This document shows positions 1 through 7,733 of a DNA stretch of 64,000 nucleotides, piece after piece. The position numbers were made by a program, and so were the translations under genes. Origin of the DNA: JBAXTE01 sp963556065 (GTDB taxonomy: Bacteria; Bacteroidota; Bacteroidia; Bacteroidales; WCHB1-69). Position 1 is the first letter of the stretch. Each line of letters begins with the position of its first letter. The notes below the pieces were generated by a model, which worked only from the letters and a program-made list of their open reading frames with translations, searched no databases and had not been told where the DNA came from. The DNA is taken from assembly GCA_963556065.3 (NCBI GenBank), contig CAUVYH020000027.1:186001-250000 (forward strand), given 5' to 3'.

Positions 1-969
1 TTAACCTCCCAATGGGCTAACGAAGAAGAAGGAACGTTGTATTTTCATGAAAATTCTTATTGCAGTAACGACTATACTAATATGATTCGTTGGGATCGGC
101 TAAATAATCGGTACGCCCCTATTGCACGTCAGATGGTGGAATACTACAAAGGGCTTATTCTGATGCGTCGGTCGATACCCGCTTTACGTTTCCACAGTCC
201 GGAAAGTATTAAGAGCGCATTTCGCTTTATTCCTTCATCGGATCGGCTTGCATCATTAATTCCTTCATTTTTCAACGATTTTAAGGATGCCAGATTAAAA
301 ACGCTCACCATTACATTTATCCACGGACCGGCAAATCAAACCTATTATCTTGCAGGAGAAATACACCGTAAAGGAGTAGATGCAAATCCGGTTGAAAACC
401 CGTTTGCAGTAAATTTTGACAAACTAGGTGTGGCAAAAATTTCGTTTAATAGAAAGCAAATTGAAGAGTTTGATATAGGAAAATGGGGAGATGGAATTTC
501 GTTGAATTTTAAACTAGTCGGCCAAATGGGCGGTTGGGAGACCATCCCGGCGGCATATTCAACTTCGGGCAATAATGTAATTATGATTCAAGGGGTTCAC
601 TCCGATGGCAGTGCAACCATCGATTTAGCAATAGAAAACCATTGGGTGGGAGTTGCTCCGCAGGTAAATGAACCTTGGATTACTTATATTATTGATAATA
701 CCGTTGAAAAAGAAGTTTCAGAACTAATTCCTAAAACTAAGTTTTTAAAAGTACTGGTTATTCATAATGCGGCTGATATCGCATCCGTAATCCCGGTTGA
801 AGCGATTCAACGGCCTTCGGAGTGGAACGTGATCCTCGATGCCAACAGCGCCGGAATCACTCCTTTAAAATATGCGACCGTGCCCCAGCGAGGTTATACG
901 GATGTCTTGATTTCTAAAGGGAAAGTGACCGTGTCGGCCAAAAGCTCCGCCGTGTTGGTGAAACATTAA
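1..969 (+). CDS. Pullulanase-type glycoside hydrolase (GH13), C-terminal part, cut by window start
   Basis: The reading frame is open from base 1 to the stop at 967-969 (322 codons visible), so the gene begins outside the window; an internal TTG at 37 is not the real start. The visible N-terminal stretch (HENSYCSNDYTNMIRWDRLN, then residues on LILMRRSIPALR) matches the end of the catalytic barrel in type I pullulanases, where an asparagine/serine-rich loop precedes an INxIxW segment and a helix of the form 'GLIxLRRxxPAxR'. The rest is beta-rich, as expected of the C-terminal domains. Family knowledge: these enzymes debranch alpha-1,6 linkages in pullulan, starch or glycogen. The catalytic residues lie upstream and cannot be checked. 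malQ at 3734 fits an alpha-glucan theme, though three unrelated genes lie between. No signal peptide can be judged. Confidence 0.7.
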   Translation, partial: LTSQWANEEEGTLYFHENSYCSNDYTNMIRWDRLNNRYAPIARQMVEYYKGLILMRRSIPALRFHSPESIKSAFRFIPSSDRLASLIPSFFNDFKDARLKTLTITFIHGPANQTYYLAGEIHRKGVDANPVENPFAVNFDKLGVAKISFNRKQIEEFDIGKWGDGISLNFKLVGQMGGWETIPAAYSTSGNNVIMIQGVHSDGSATIDLAIENHWVGVAPQVNEPWITYIIDNTVEKEVSELIPKTKFLKVLVIHNAADIASVIPVEAIQRPSEWNVILDANSAGITPLKYATVPQRGYTDVLISKGKVTVSAKSSAVLVKH

Positions 970-1045
970 CGACAGTTGATAAGTTTTGCGAAATAATTAT
1001 TTTGTAAATGCAATATAATCAGTATGTTATTTAATGTATTTACAA

Positions 1046-1087
1046 TTTACTCAATATGCTGAGTAAAAATACTCAATGTATTAAGTA
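1046..1087. repeat. Two adjacent inverted repeats
   Basis: A perfect 8-bp inverted repeat (TTTACTCA, 1046-1053, with TGAGTAAA, 1060-1067, loop of 6) is followed directly by an imperfect palindrome at 1070-1087 (TACTCAAT with ATTAAGTA, one mismatch). Both share the string ACTCAAT. They lie in the 248-bp gap between the pullulanase end and the gene at 1218. There is no T-tract after either, so a simple intrinsic terminator is unlikely; paired operator sites or mRNA stem-loops are possible. Confidence 0.45.
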
Positions 1088-1162
1088 AAAACGGTCAACC
1101 TAATTTAGGAATCAACTTCCCAATGCTTTTAACCCGAATCCTGGACCAATTCAAAAAAATGT

Positions 1163-1170
1163 TATCTTTG
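1163..1170 (+). promoter_or_regulatory. Putative Bacteroidota -7 box
   Basis: TATCTTTG matches the Bacteroidota -7 consensus TAnnTTTG and lies 47 nt before the ATG at 1218. No convincing -33 TTG is seen at the usual spacing. Confidence 0.5.
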
Positions 1171-1217
1171 TCTTGAACTAAAGCGTAGTCGGACAAAAAA
1201 AAACCGCTGGTTAAAAT

Positions 1218-1931
1218 ATGGATAAAACAAATGTTTTCAAGAGCAGGATTTGGAACAAGTTGATTCTGATTTTAGTTCTTTTGTTTGCCCAAAGTCTATT
1301 TGCCCAAAAACAGGATTTTTCGAAATTGACGCTTCGGGGACTGACGGAATGGGAAAACCTGATTATTGAAACCTCGTTAAGCACGAAAGCCGACCAAGAG
1401 TATAAAAATTCATTTGTGACTCATTTTAAAATCAAGAGCGTCGAAAAGACCAATGTCTGGTATAGGGATTCAGTTGCAGGTGATACGGACAAGATGTATC
1501 TGCTTGAATATGATGTCAGTGGGTTGTTGAAATTTGAACATGCTAAATATAATCGTTTTAGTTCTAAAGAAGGCTATTGTTATACAATGACCTATTTATA
1601 TGATTCATTGGGTTCTTTTATAAGCAAACATTTATCTAGCTGTGCAATTATTGATGGAACAGCAGAAGTTGTTCCTCTTTATCTTAATGAAGTTTCAGAA
1701 TACTCAAGCAACCGTCTATTAATAAAAAAAGCAGTATTTGTTTCGAAACAAATGAATCAAAACGAATTATCGACAACAGAAGTTTATAAGGCTAAAAATA
1801 TTAATAACAAGGACGTTCCATACAAAACCTTCTATTACTTTTATAATGAAAGCGATTTGTTGATCAGAATCGAAGAATATTCTGAAAATTCACTTCAAAA
1901 GGTCTCTTTATTCAACTATACGTACTATTAA
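1218..1931 (+). CDS. Hypothetical exported protein
   Basis: A 237-residue protein that I do not recognise. It begins with a signal-peptide-like segment: basic residues (K, R, K within the first 14), a hydrophobic run ILILVLLFAQSLF and a likely cleavage after AQ near residue 30. The mature part is rich in Tyr, Ser, Lys and aromatic residues and has repeated YxYD/YYFYN-like strands, which suggests an all-beta exported protein; no catalytic motif is visible. It is a single-gene unit: a -7 box lies 47 nt upstream and a repeat element follows its stop. Likely periplasmic or surface-exposed; function unknown. Confidence 0.6.
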   Translation: MDKTNVFKSRIWNKLILILVLLFAQSLFAQKQDFSKLTLRGLTEWENLIIETSLSTKADQEYKNSFVTHFKIKSVEKTNVWYRDSVAGDTDKMYLLEYDVSGLLKFEHAKYNRFSSKEGYCYTMTYLYDSLGSFISKHLSSCAIIDGTAEVVPLYLNEVSEYSSNRLLIKKAVFVSKQMNQNELSTTEVYKAKNINNKDVPYKTFYYFYNESDLLIRIEEYSENSLQKVSLFNYTYY

Positions 1932-1979
1932 AAGTTGAAGGAAATCATTTTTCCAAACGTCTTACTCCAGTTGCGAACG

Positions 1980-2117
1980 ATGACTTCGACTTCGCTCAGT
2001 CTTCGTTCTTCTTTTTCCCGAGGATGCACGAAAAATAACAAAATCGCAGATTTTTATTTTTCGGCACACGTTTCACGGAACATCGTTTCACGATTCTTTC
2101 TTCTTCCTCCTTTCTTT
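1980..2117 (+). repeat. Modular hairpin element, locus 1 (type-a hairpin only)
   Basis: The core is a 35-nt hairpin at 2029-2063: outer 8-bp stem CGAAAAAT/ATTTTTCG, internal loop AAC opposite T, inner 6-bp stem AAAATC/GATTTT, loop GCA. It is preceded by a C/T-rich arm ending CCCGAGGATG and followed by a tail with TTTCACG motifs (from about 2068). The same architecture and flanks recur at 14729-14828 (reverse) and 34840-34990 (forward). The type-b hairpin present at both other loci is absent here. A short ORF (1935-2180) drawn through it is not a gene. The element sits directly upstream of the hydE promoter. Confidence 0.7.
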
Positions 2118-2130
2118 TCACTATTTTACT

Positions 2131-2138
2131 TACTTTTG
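2131..2138 (+). promoter_or_regulatory. Putative -7 box of hydE
   Basis: TACTTTTG matches TAnnTTTG and ends 19 nt before the hydE ATG at 2158, giving a very short leader. It supports 2158 as the start and places the upstream hairpin element outside the transcript. Confidence 0.55.
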
Positions 2139-2157
2139 TATCTCATTAATTACACGT

Positions 2158-3234
2158 ATGATAGAATCCATTTTAAATAAAGCCTCATTTTCTAAAGAAG
2201 ATCTGGTTTTGCTATTGAAAGCGGAAGGCGAAGATCGGACGATGCTATTCAAGAAGGCAGCAGAAATCAGAGATCTATATATTGGCAAAAAAGTCTATTT
2301 CAGGGGGCTGATTGAATTCTCGAACCGGTGCTCTAAAAACTGCCTCTATTGCGGGATTCGGTCTGGTAACACCAAGACGCACCGTTATATGGTGACCAAG
2401 GATGAGGTGCTTGAATGTGCGAAATACGCGTACGAAGAGCGCTACGGTTCCATCGTTATCCAGTCGGGGGAACGCTCCGATAAGGCGTTTGTAGAGGAAA
2501 TCGAAGAGTTGTTGCATGAGATCAAGAAACTAAGCAACGGCGAACTTGGAGTTACCCTTTCGCTCGGCGAGCAAACCGAGGAGACCTATCGCCGCTGGTT
2601 CAATGCCGGAGGACACCGTTATTTACTACGAATAGAAGCTTCGAACGAAGATTTATATCATAAAATACATCCCAATGATAAAATTCATGATTATCATGCC
2701 CGGTTGGAATGTCTGAAAACATTGCGAAGAGTGGGCTATAATGTTGGCACGGGGGTGATGATTGGATTGCCTTTTCAGACGCTTGAAGATTTGGCCGATG
2801 ATTTATTATTTTTCGAAAAATTGGATATCGATATGTGCGGAATGGGGCCTTTTATAGAACATGAAGACACTCCGCTCTTCCAATATAGGAATCAGTTGCT
2901 TCCCAAATCCGAACGGTTTGACTTGTCGCTGAAAATGGTGGCCATTTTGCGCATCATGATGAAGGATGTAAACATTGCCGCTACCACGGCCATGCAAACC
3001 CTCGATCCGGCGGGACGGGAAAAAGCCATCCGGGTGGGCGCAAATATCATCATGCCCAATCTTACTCCGGTTAAATATCGTGAAGATTACCTGCTTTACG
3101 AGGATAAGCCATGCATAGACGAGGAAGCGTGGGAATGTAGATCGTGCCTCGAAGCTCGGATAAAAATTGCCGGTGGCGAAATCGGCTATGGCGAATGGGG
3201 CGATTCAAAACATTTTCAAAAGCGAAATACATAA
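2158..3234 (+). CDS. hydE: [FeFe] hydrogenase H-cluster radical SAM maturase HydE
   Basis: A 358-residue radical SAM enzyme of usual HydE length. The [4Fe-4S]/SAM motif CX3CX2C is at C58, C62 and C65 (RCSKNCLYCGIR), followed by HydE-typical segments (YGSIVIQSGE near 100; LRIEASNEDLYHKIHP near 160; TGVMIGLPFQT near 200). A second cysteine set near the C-terminus, PCIDEEAWECRSC, has the CX7CX2C spacing of the accessory cluster of Thermotoga HydE. Known role: with HydG and HydF it builds the diiron subcluster of [FeFe] hydrogenase in the cytoplasm. Neither hydF, hydG nor a hydrogenase gene is in this window, so the partners must be elsewhere. The YjbQ-family gene follows after 3 nt, probably co-transcribed. 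The gene suggests H2 metabolism under anaerobic conditions. The start is supported by the -7 box at 2131. Confidence 0.92.
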   Translation: MIESILNKASFSKEDLVLLLKAEGEDRTMLFKKAAEIRDLYIGKKVYFRGLIEFSNRCSKNCLYCGIRSGNTKTHRYMVTKDEVLECAKYAYEERYGSIVIQSGERSDKAFVEEIEELLHEIKKLSNGELGVTLSLGEQTEETYRRWFNAGGHRYLLRIEASNEDLYHKIHPNDKIHDYHARLECLKTLRRVGYNVGTGVMIGLPFQTLEDLADDLLFFEKLDIDMCGMGPFIEHEDTPLFQYRNQLLPKSERFDLSLKMVAILRIMMKDVNIAATTAMQTLDPAGREKAIRVGANIIMPNLTPVKYREDYLLYEDKPCIDEEAWECRSCLEARIKIAGGEIGYGEWGDSKHFQKRNT

Positions 3235-3237
3235 AAA

Positions 3238-3648
3238 ATGGTATCTCAAGTTCAAATAAAGTTACCCGAATTATCCAGAGGAGCTCATTTAATTACAAAA
3301 CTAATCGAAGAGAAGCTGCCGGATCTTCCTCAAACAGGACTGATTAATATATTTATCAAACATACTTCTGCGGCATTAACGATAAATGAAAATTTCGATC
3401 CTTCGGTTCGTGTTGATTTGAATTCATTTTTGAATAAATTAGTTCCAGAGGGAAAATTGTTGTATGTGCACGATGATGAAGGCTCGGATGACATGCCTGC
3501 CCATATTAAAGCATCACTGGTCGGAAATTCAATTAACATTCCGATTAGTGGACATAGAATGAATTTAGGAAATTGGCAGGGGATATATCTTCTTGAATTT
3601 CGCAATCATGGAGGAAATCGCAGCATTGTTGCAACTATACTGAGCTGA
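3238..3648 (+). CDS. YjbQ family protein (UPF0047)
   Basis: A 136-residue single-domain protein covering the full YjbQ/UPF0047 family length. Recognisable blocks are IKHTSAALTINENFDPSVRVD (residues ~41-60), the acidic/His segment VHDDEGSDDMPAHIKASLVG and the end block GNWQGIYLLEFRNHG. The conserved His, Glu/Asp and Arg residues of the family are present. Some members have weak thiamine-phosphate synthase activity in vitro; the physiological role is not settled, so no pathway is assigned. It starts 3 nt after hydE, probably in the same transcript; whether this has functional meaning for hydrogenase maturation is unknown. Confidence 0.88.
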   Translation: MVSQVQIKLPELSRGAHLITKLIEEKLPDLPQTGLINIFIKHTSAALTINENFDPSVRVDLNSFLNKLVPEGKLLYVHDDEGSDDMPAHIKASLVGNSINIPISGHRMNLGNWQGIYLLEFRNHGGNRSIVATILS

Positions 3649-3698
3649 TAAAACTCAGATGTCTATAAGAAAAATTCATACTGTTGCTTAAAAAAGAG

Positions 3699-3706
3699 TA
3701 ACTTTG
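3699..3706 (+). promoter_or_regulatory. Putative -7 box of malQ
   Basis: TAACTTTG matches TAnnTTTG and ends 27 nt before the ATG at 3734. It overlaps the alternative upstream TTG start at 3704, which argues for 3734 as the true start. Confidence 0.55.
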
Positions 3707-3733
3707 CCTTCTATCAATAAGTTACAACAAAAA

Positions 3734-5236
3734 ATGCAAAACAATACACGGAAAGCTGGGATTCTTTTACATCCCAGTTCTTTGCCCGGAAAATTCGGAA
3801 TTGGAACCTTCGGTTCTGAAGCTTATGAGTTTGTTGATTTTTTGGTGAAATCCCGAATTGGTGTTTGGCAGATTTTACCACTAGGCCCTACCGGATTCGG
3901 AAACTCTCCATATCAATGCTTTTCTGCTTTTGCAGGGAATCCGTTGCTGATCGATTTATCCCCGTTAAAAGAGATGGGGCTAATTACTCGTGAAGATTTA
4001 ACGGAGCATAGCCGTCATTTTAATGAATCAGATTTTGTTGAGTTTGACCTTGTGGAAACTCATAAAATGGCTTTGTTGCGTAAGGCATATCAAAGTTTCA
4101 GAGTTAAGGCCGATCAGTATTCAGGATACCTGGATTTTTGTTATCACTATGCGGATTTGCTTAACGACTATTCGCTTTTTATGTCGATTAAGGCCTATTA
4201 TGGTGGATCTCCCATGAGTGAATGGCCCATATCCATCCGAAAAAAGCAACAAGAGGCTATTGACGCAATTTATGGTAAGCTAATAGATGAGGTGGGTTTT
4301 CAGAAATTTATTCAATGGTTGTTTTTTAAACAGTGGATGCAGTTAAAAAGATATGCCAACGAGCGTGGAATTGATATAATGGGAGATGTCCCAATTTATG
4401 TTTCGTTGGATAGTGCTGACTTGTGGTCAAATCCGGAGTATTTTGATGTGGATGAAAATTTAACTCCACGGCATGTAGCAGGTGTCCCTCCCGATTATTT
4501 TTGTCACACAGGGCAGTTGTGGGGAAATCCCGTTTATAACTGGAAAGCGATGCAAGCCGATGATTTTGCATGGTGGAGACGACGAATTTATGCAACTTTT
4601 CAAATGTACAACAGTTTTCGTATCGATCATTTCAGAGGATTCTCCCAGTTCTGGGCAATTCCTTATGGAGCGGAAACTGCTGCAACCGGTTTTTGGGTGA
4701 GTGCACCGGGCCTTGAACTTTTTCAGTCGATAGAACGTCATTTAGGCAAGTTACCCATCGTTGCCGAAGACTTGGGGTTGATTACACCAGAGGTGGAAAA
4801 TCTTAGAGACTCTTTGGGCTTCCCCGGTATGAAAATCTTGCAATTTGCGTTTGATTCGTCCGAAAATAATATCTATTTGCCTCATACCTACAATAAAAAT
4901 TGTGTCGTTTACACCGGAACTCACGACAATAATACCACTCTGGGTTGGTATTATGATGCTTCGGATCAGGATGTTCGTAGGTCGGTTAAATATATGGATT
5001 GCGAAGGCAAATCGTTTGTGAAGTCAATGATTCGGCAGGCATTGTCGTCGGTAGCGGATACGGCTATTGTTCCGATGCAGGATTTATTGGAACTGGGAGC
5101 ACATGCTCGTATGAATATTCCGGGAACCATTGATAACAACTGGCAATGGAAAATGATTTCAGGGCAAATGGACGGTTGTATGGCCGAGGAAATTGCCGCT
5201 TTGAATGCGTTGTACGGCAGAGGTTCGGTTCGATAA
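3734..5236 (+). CDS. malQ: 4-alpha-glucanotransferase (amylomaltase, GH77)
   Basis: A 500-residue enzyme of standard bacterial-type GH77 length. Visible family features, numbered from the ATG at 3734: N-terminal GILLHPSSLPGKFGIGTFG, the block GDVPIYVSLDSADLW, the nucleophile Asp298 in FRIDHFRGF, the acid/base Glu345 in VAEDLG and the third catalytic Asp398 in GTHDNNT. It transfers alpha-1,4-glucan segments between maltodextrins and acts in the cytoplasm in glycogen/maltodextrin metabolism. A longer frame starts at TTG 3704 but the promoter box at 3699-3706 overlaps it, so the ATG is chosen. It is a single gene with its own promoter, and a gene with a separate promoter follows. A pullulanase-type gene end lies 2.8 kb upstream. 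Confidence 0.93.
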   Translation: MQNNTRKAGILLHPSSLPGKFGIGTFGSEAYEFVDFLVKSRIGVWQILPLGPTGFGNSPYQCFSAFAGNPLLIDLSPLKEMGLITREDLTEHSRHFNESDFVEFDLVETHKMALLRKAYQSFRVKADQYSGYLDFCYHYADLLNDYSLFMSIKAYYGGSPMSEWPISIRKKQQEAIDAIYGKLIDEVGFQKFIQWLFFKQWMQLKRYANERGIDIMGDVPIYVSLDSADLWSNPEYFDVDENLTPRHVAGVPPDYFCHTGQLWGNPVYNWKAMQADDFAWWRRRIYATFQMYNSFRIDHFRGFSQFWAIPYGAETAATGFWVSAPGLELFQSIERHLGKLPIVAEDLGLITPEVENLRDSLGFPGMKILQFAFDSSENNIYLPHTYNKNCVVYTGTHDNNTTLGWYYDASDQDVRRSVKYMDCEGKSFVKSMIRQALSSVADTAIVPMQDLLELGAHARMNIPGTIDNNWQWKMISGQMDGCMAEEIAALNALYGRGSVR

Positions 5237-5368
5237 GCACCTTTCAAGAACTGACAGAATAGAGAAAACAGGATTAGGCATTAACGGTTAATTGTAAAAT
5301 AATGCAATACGGTAAAATAAAATGGATGAAAAATAGTTAATAATCATGCAAAATTGCTTCATTATCGT

Positions 5369-5376
5369 TATTTTTG
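5369..5376 (+). promoter_or_regulatory. Putative -7 box of the SAM hydrolase gene
   Basis: TATTTTTG matches TAnnTTTG and ends 22 nt before the ATG at 5399; it lies inside a longer frame starting at TTG 5354, so it helps choose 5399. Confidence 0.5.
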
Positions 5377-5398
5377 CAACAAAAACAAGAATCTGATT

Positions 5399-6178
5399 AT
5401 GTCAATAATTACACTAATTAGCGACTGGGGACTTAACGATTATACTGTTGCAGCGGTAAAAGGTCATATTTTAACCAGAATGCCCGAAGCAACGATTGTG
5501 GATATATCGCATACAATAGAGCCGTTCAATCGTAAAACGGCAGCTTATATATTAAAAAACGCTTACCGGAATTTCCCGGAGGGGACTGTTCATTTAATTG
5601 GGGTTAGTACTACGGAATCTTCTGATTGCAAGCATATAGCATTTAAATTAAATAATCATTATTTTGTTTCGGCCGATAATGGCATTCCTGCATTGCTTAT
5701 AGAGCAAACTCCACCGGATAAAATAATTGAATTATCGGTGCCTCAGGATTCTTATAAATTCACTTTTTCGGAACGCGACTTATTTGCCAAAGTTGCGGTG
5801 CATTTAGCAAAAGGATTGTCCATTGAAGAATTAGGGACTCCACTAAACGGTTTTTATCCGGGAGCATGGATTGTTCCACAAGAAGAATCGAATAAAATTA
5901 TCGGCACTATTGTTTCCTCAGATAATTATGGAAATATTGTTACTAATATATCGGAAGAACTTTTCAGAAAATATAGCAAAGGAAAAACTTTTGAAATTAT
6001 GCTGCACGTGGATTATAAGATATCGAAAATATCAAATTCATACGAAGATGTTTACAAAGATGATCCGGTGGCAATTTTCAATTCTTCAGGATTTTTGGAA
6101 GTCGGAATTAATCAGGGGAATTTGTTTGAATTATTAAGTTACGAAATAGATAATAGGCTTACTATATTATTTAAATAA
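5399..6178 (+). CDS. SAM hydroxide adenosyltransferase / SAM hydrolase (DUF62 family)
   Basis: A 259-residue protein of the DUF62 family, related to SAM-dependent fluorinase and chlorinase. The conserved first block is ITLISDWGLNDYTVAAVKG (residues 3-21), with the active-site-type Asp in SDWG; then IVDISHTI, the nucleotide-site segment FVSADNGI (near 93) and SSDNYGNIVTNI (near 178), then a small C-terminal barrel domain. Most bacterial members split SAM into adenosine and methionine using water. The halogenases carry an extra loop, which I do not see here, so hydrolase activity is the better guess. Cytoplasmic, no signal peptide. The start was chosen from the ATG 22 nt after a -7 box. Confidence 0.85.
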   Translation: MSIITLISDWGLNDYTVAAVKGHILTRMPEATIVDISHTIEPFNRKTAAYILKNAYRNFPEGTVHLIGVSTTESSDCKHIAFKLNNHYFVSADNGIPALLIEQTPPDKIIELSVPQDSYKFTFSERDLFAKVAVHLAKGLSIEELGTPLNGFYPGAWIVPQEESNKIIGTIVSSDNYGNIVTNISEELFRKYSKGKTFEIMLHVDYKISKISNSYEDVYKDDPVAIFNSSGFLEVGINQGNLFELLSYEIDNRLTILFK

Positions 6179-6226
6179 CGGAGAATCATTAACGTTCGGA
6201 TATTAATCAAAAAAAAAATTAGACTT

Positions 6227-7090
6227 ATGAAAAAAATATTGTTGTTTATTGCCGTTACATTACCATTTATTCATGGATGTACCGATAAAAGTGAAGTAAA
6301 ACGTTTACAAGAAGAGAATAATAAGCTTCAAATGGAGATAACAAAGCGGGATTCTACCGTAAATGACATGTTTAAGTCGTTCGATAATATTGAAGCAAAT
6401 TTGGCTGAAATCAGAGCAAAACAGATGATGGTCGGGAAGGCTACAAACAATGGAACTTCTGAAGTGGCTCCCGATTCTCGCGAACAAATTACGAATGACA
6501 TTCAGGCGATAAACGATTTGCTCGACAAGAACAAAAAAACCATTTCTCGTTTACAAGCGCAGCTTAAAAAATCGAATATGAAAATTAAGCATTTTGAGGA
6601 GGTTATTGCTAAATTGCAAAAGCAAATTGAAGAGAAAGATGCCGAAATTGCTGAATTAAAAGATAAGCTCGAAAAACTTAATTTTACCGTAACCGAATTA
6701 AATGCAAAAGTAGAAACTGTAACTCAGGAAAGTAATCAAAAGTCGGAAGTAATCAGCCAGCAAACCGAAGAGTTAAACACAGCTTGGTATGTTTTGGGAA
6801 CTGCAAAAGAACTGCAGGCGAAAAAAATCATCACAAGAGAAGGAGGGGTAATTGGAATTGGAAAATCCTCGAAACTGTCTAAAGAGATGACGGCTGATTA
6901 TTTTACCAAAATCGACATTCGTAAAGTTACCGAAATTACTATTGCGGCTAAAAACGTGAAAGTGCTTTCCAGCCATCCTCAAAGTAGCTATGAGCTACAT
7001 AAAAACGGTAAAGTTATTGATCGTATCATAATCAAAGATGCTAAACGTTTCTGGAATCTTTCGAAATATTTGGTGATAGAAATAGAATAA
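6227..7090 (+). CDS. Coiled-coil lipoprotein
   Basis: A 287-residue protein with a lipoprotein signal peptide: KK, hydrophobic run and lipobox ending HGC at Cys18. Residues ~25-55 and ~95-190 are heptad-rich (long runs with L/I/V spaced among E, K and Q, such as KLQKQIEEKDAEIAELKD), so an extended coiled coil is expected. A compact C-terminal domain (~193-287) begins TAWYVLGTAKEL and contains GGVIGIGKSSKLS and a strand-rich end. This architecture recurs in Bacteroidota, but I know of no proven role. Predicted periplasm-facing or outer-membrane anchored. It follows the SAM hydrolase by 48 nt on the same strand. Confidence 0.75.
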   Translation: MKKILLFIAVTLPFIHGCTDKSEVKRLQEENNKLQMEITKRDSTVNDMFKSFDNIEANLAEIRAKQMMVGKATNNGTSEVAPDSREQITNDIQAINDLLDKNKKTISRLQAQLKKSNMKIKHFEEVIAKLQKQIEEKDAEIAELKDKLEKLNFTVTELNAKVETVTQESNQKSEVISQQTEELNTAWYVLGTAKELQAKKIITREGGVIGIGKSSKLSKEMTADYFTKIDIRKVTEITIAAKNVKVLSSHPQSSYELHKNGKVIDRIIIKDAKRFWNLSKYLVIEIE

Positions 7091-7158
7091 AAAAACTACA
7101 TTGCAATTTTTTGACGTTTATTGTCCAATTAAATGTTTTCAAATCAAAAATCAAAGAA

Positions 7159-7722
7159 ATGACTAAAAAAATTATCTTCGCCTTTCTCATTACCATTTTT
7201 GCAGTTGGAAGTTGGGCGCAAACGCCAGCTTATCAAGGAAAACCTACAAAAATACACTGGATTACATATAAAGAAGCAATACAACTCAATAAAGACGGAA
7301 AGAAGAGAAAAATAATCACGGATGTTTTTACCGAGTGGTGTGGTTGGTGCAAGCGGATGGATGCTTCTACATTTAATGATCAGGCGATTGCGGATTATGT
7401 AAATAAATATTTTTGGGCTGTAAAATTCGATGCTGAAACTAAAGATACAATTGTAATTGACGGAATTACATATTTGAATCAACGTCCTAATGCTAATCGT
7501 TCAGCTCATGACTTGGCGATGAAATTACTTCAGAATCAAATGTCGTATCCCAGTTACGTGTTTTTAAATGAAGAAAATCAGGTAATTACCATTGTTCCAG
7601 GATATTATAATGCTGAAAACTTTATGTTGGTGTTGCGTTTTTTTGCCGAAAACGTATATTTAAGCAAACCATTTGCTCAGTTTAAGGCGGAAAATACGCA
7701 GGGCGATTCGGGGCATAACTAA
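7159..7722 (+). CDS. Exported thioredoxin-fold protein (DUF255-like)
   Basis: A 187-residue protein with a signal peptide (MTKKIIFAFLITIFAVGSWA, cleavage likely after residue 20). The thioredoxin-like active site CGWC is at C61-C64 in FTEWCGWCKRMD, followed by the family's ASTFNDQAIADYVNKYFWAVKFDAE block. The cis-Pro region SYPSYVFL is present near residue 130. It is expected to work in the periplasm as a thiol oxidoreductase; the substrate is unknown. A longer frame begins at 7111 with a non-ATG codon, but the signal peptide starts cleanly at the 7159 ATG. The gene for a metallo-hydrolase begins 11 nt after its stop, probably the same transcript. Confidence 0.82.
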   Translation: MTKKIIFAFLITIFAVGSWAQTPAYQGKPTKIHWITYKEAIQLNKDGKKRKIITDVFTEWCGWCKRMDASTFNDQAIADYVNKYFWAVKFDAETKDTIVIDGITYLNQRPNANRSAHDLAMKLLQNQMSYPSYVFLNEENQVITIVPGYYNAENFMLVLRFFAENVYLSKPFAQFKAENTQGDSGHN

Positions 7723-7733
7723 AATAATTATTG

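Noticed and set aside
1935..2180. 81-codon plus-strand frame between the exported protein and hydE
   Set aside because: It reads through the hairpin element and its C/T-rich flanks, overlaps the hydE start and gives a Ser/Phe-rich peptide without any domain.
5399..6178. Fluorinase or chlorinase instead of SAM hydrolase
   Set aside because: Same superfamily, but the extra loop of the halogenases is not seen and no organohalogen pathway genes are near; the common hydrolase activity is more likely.
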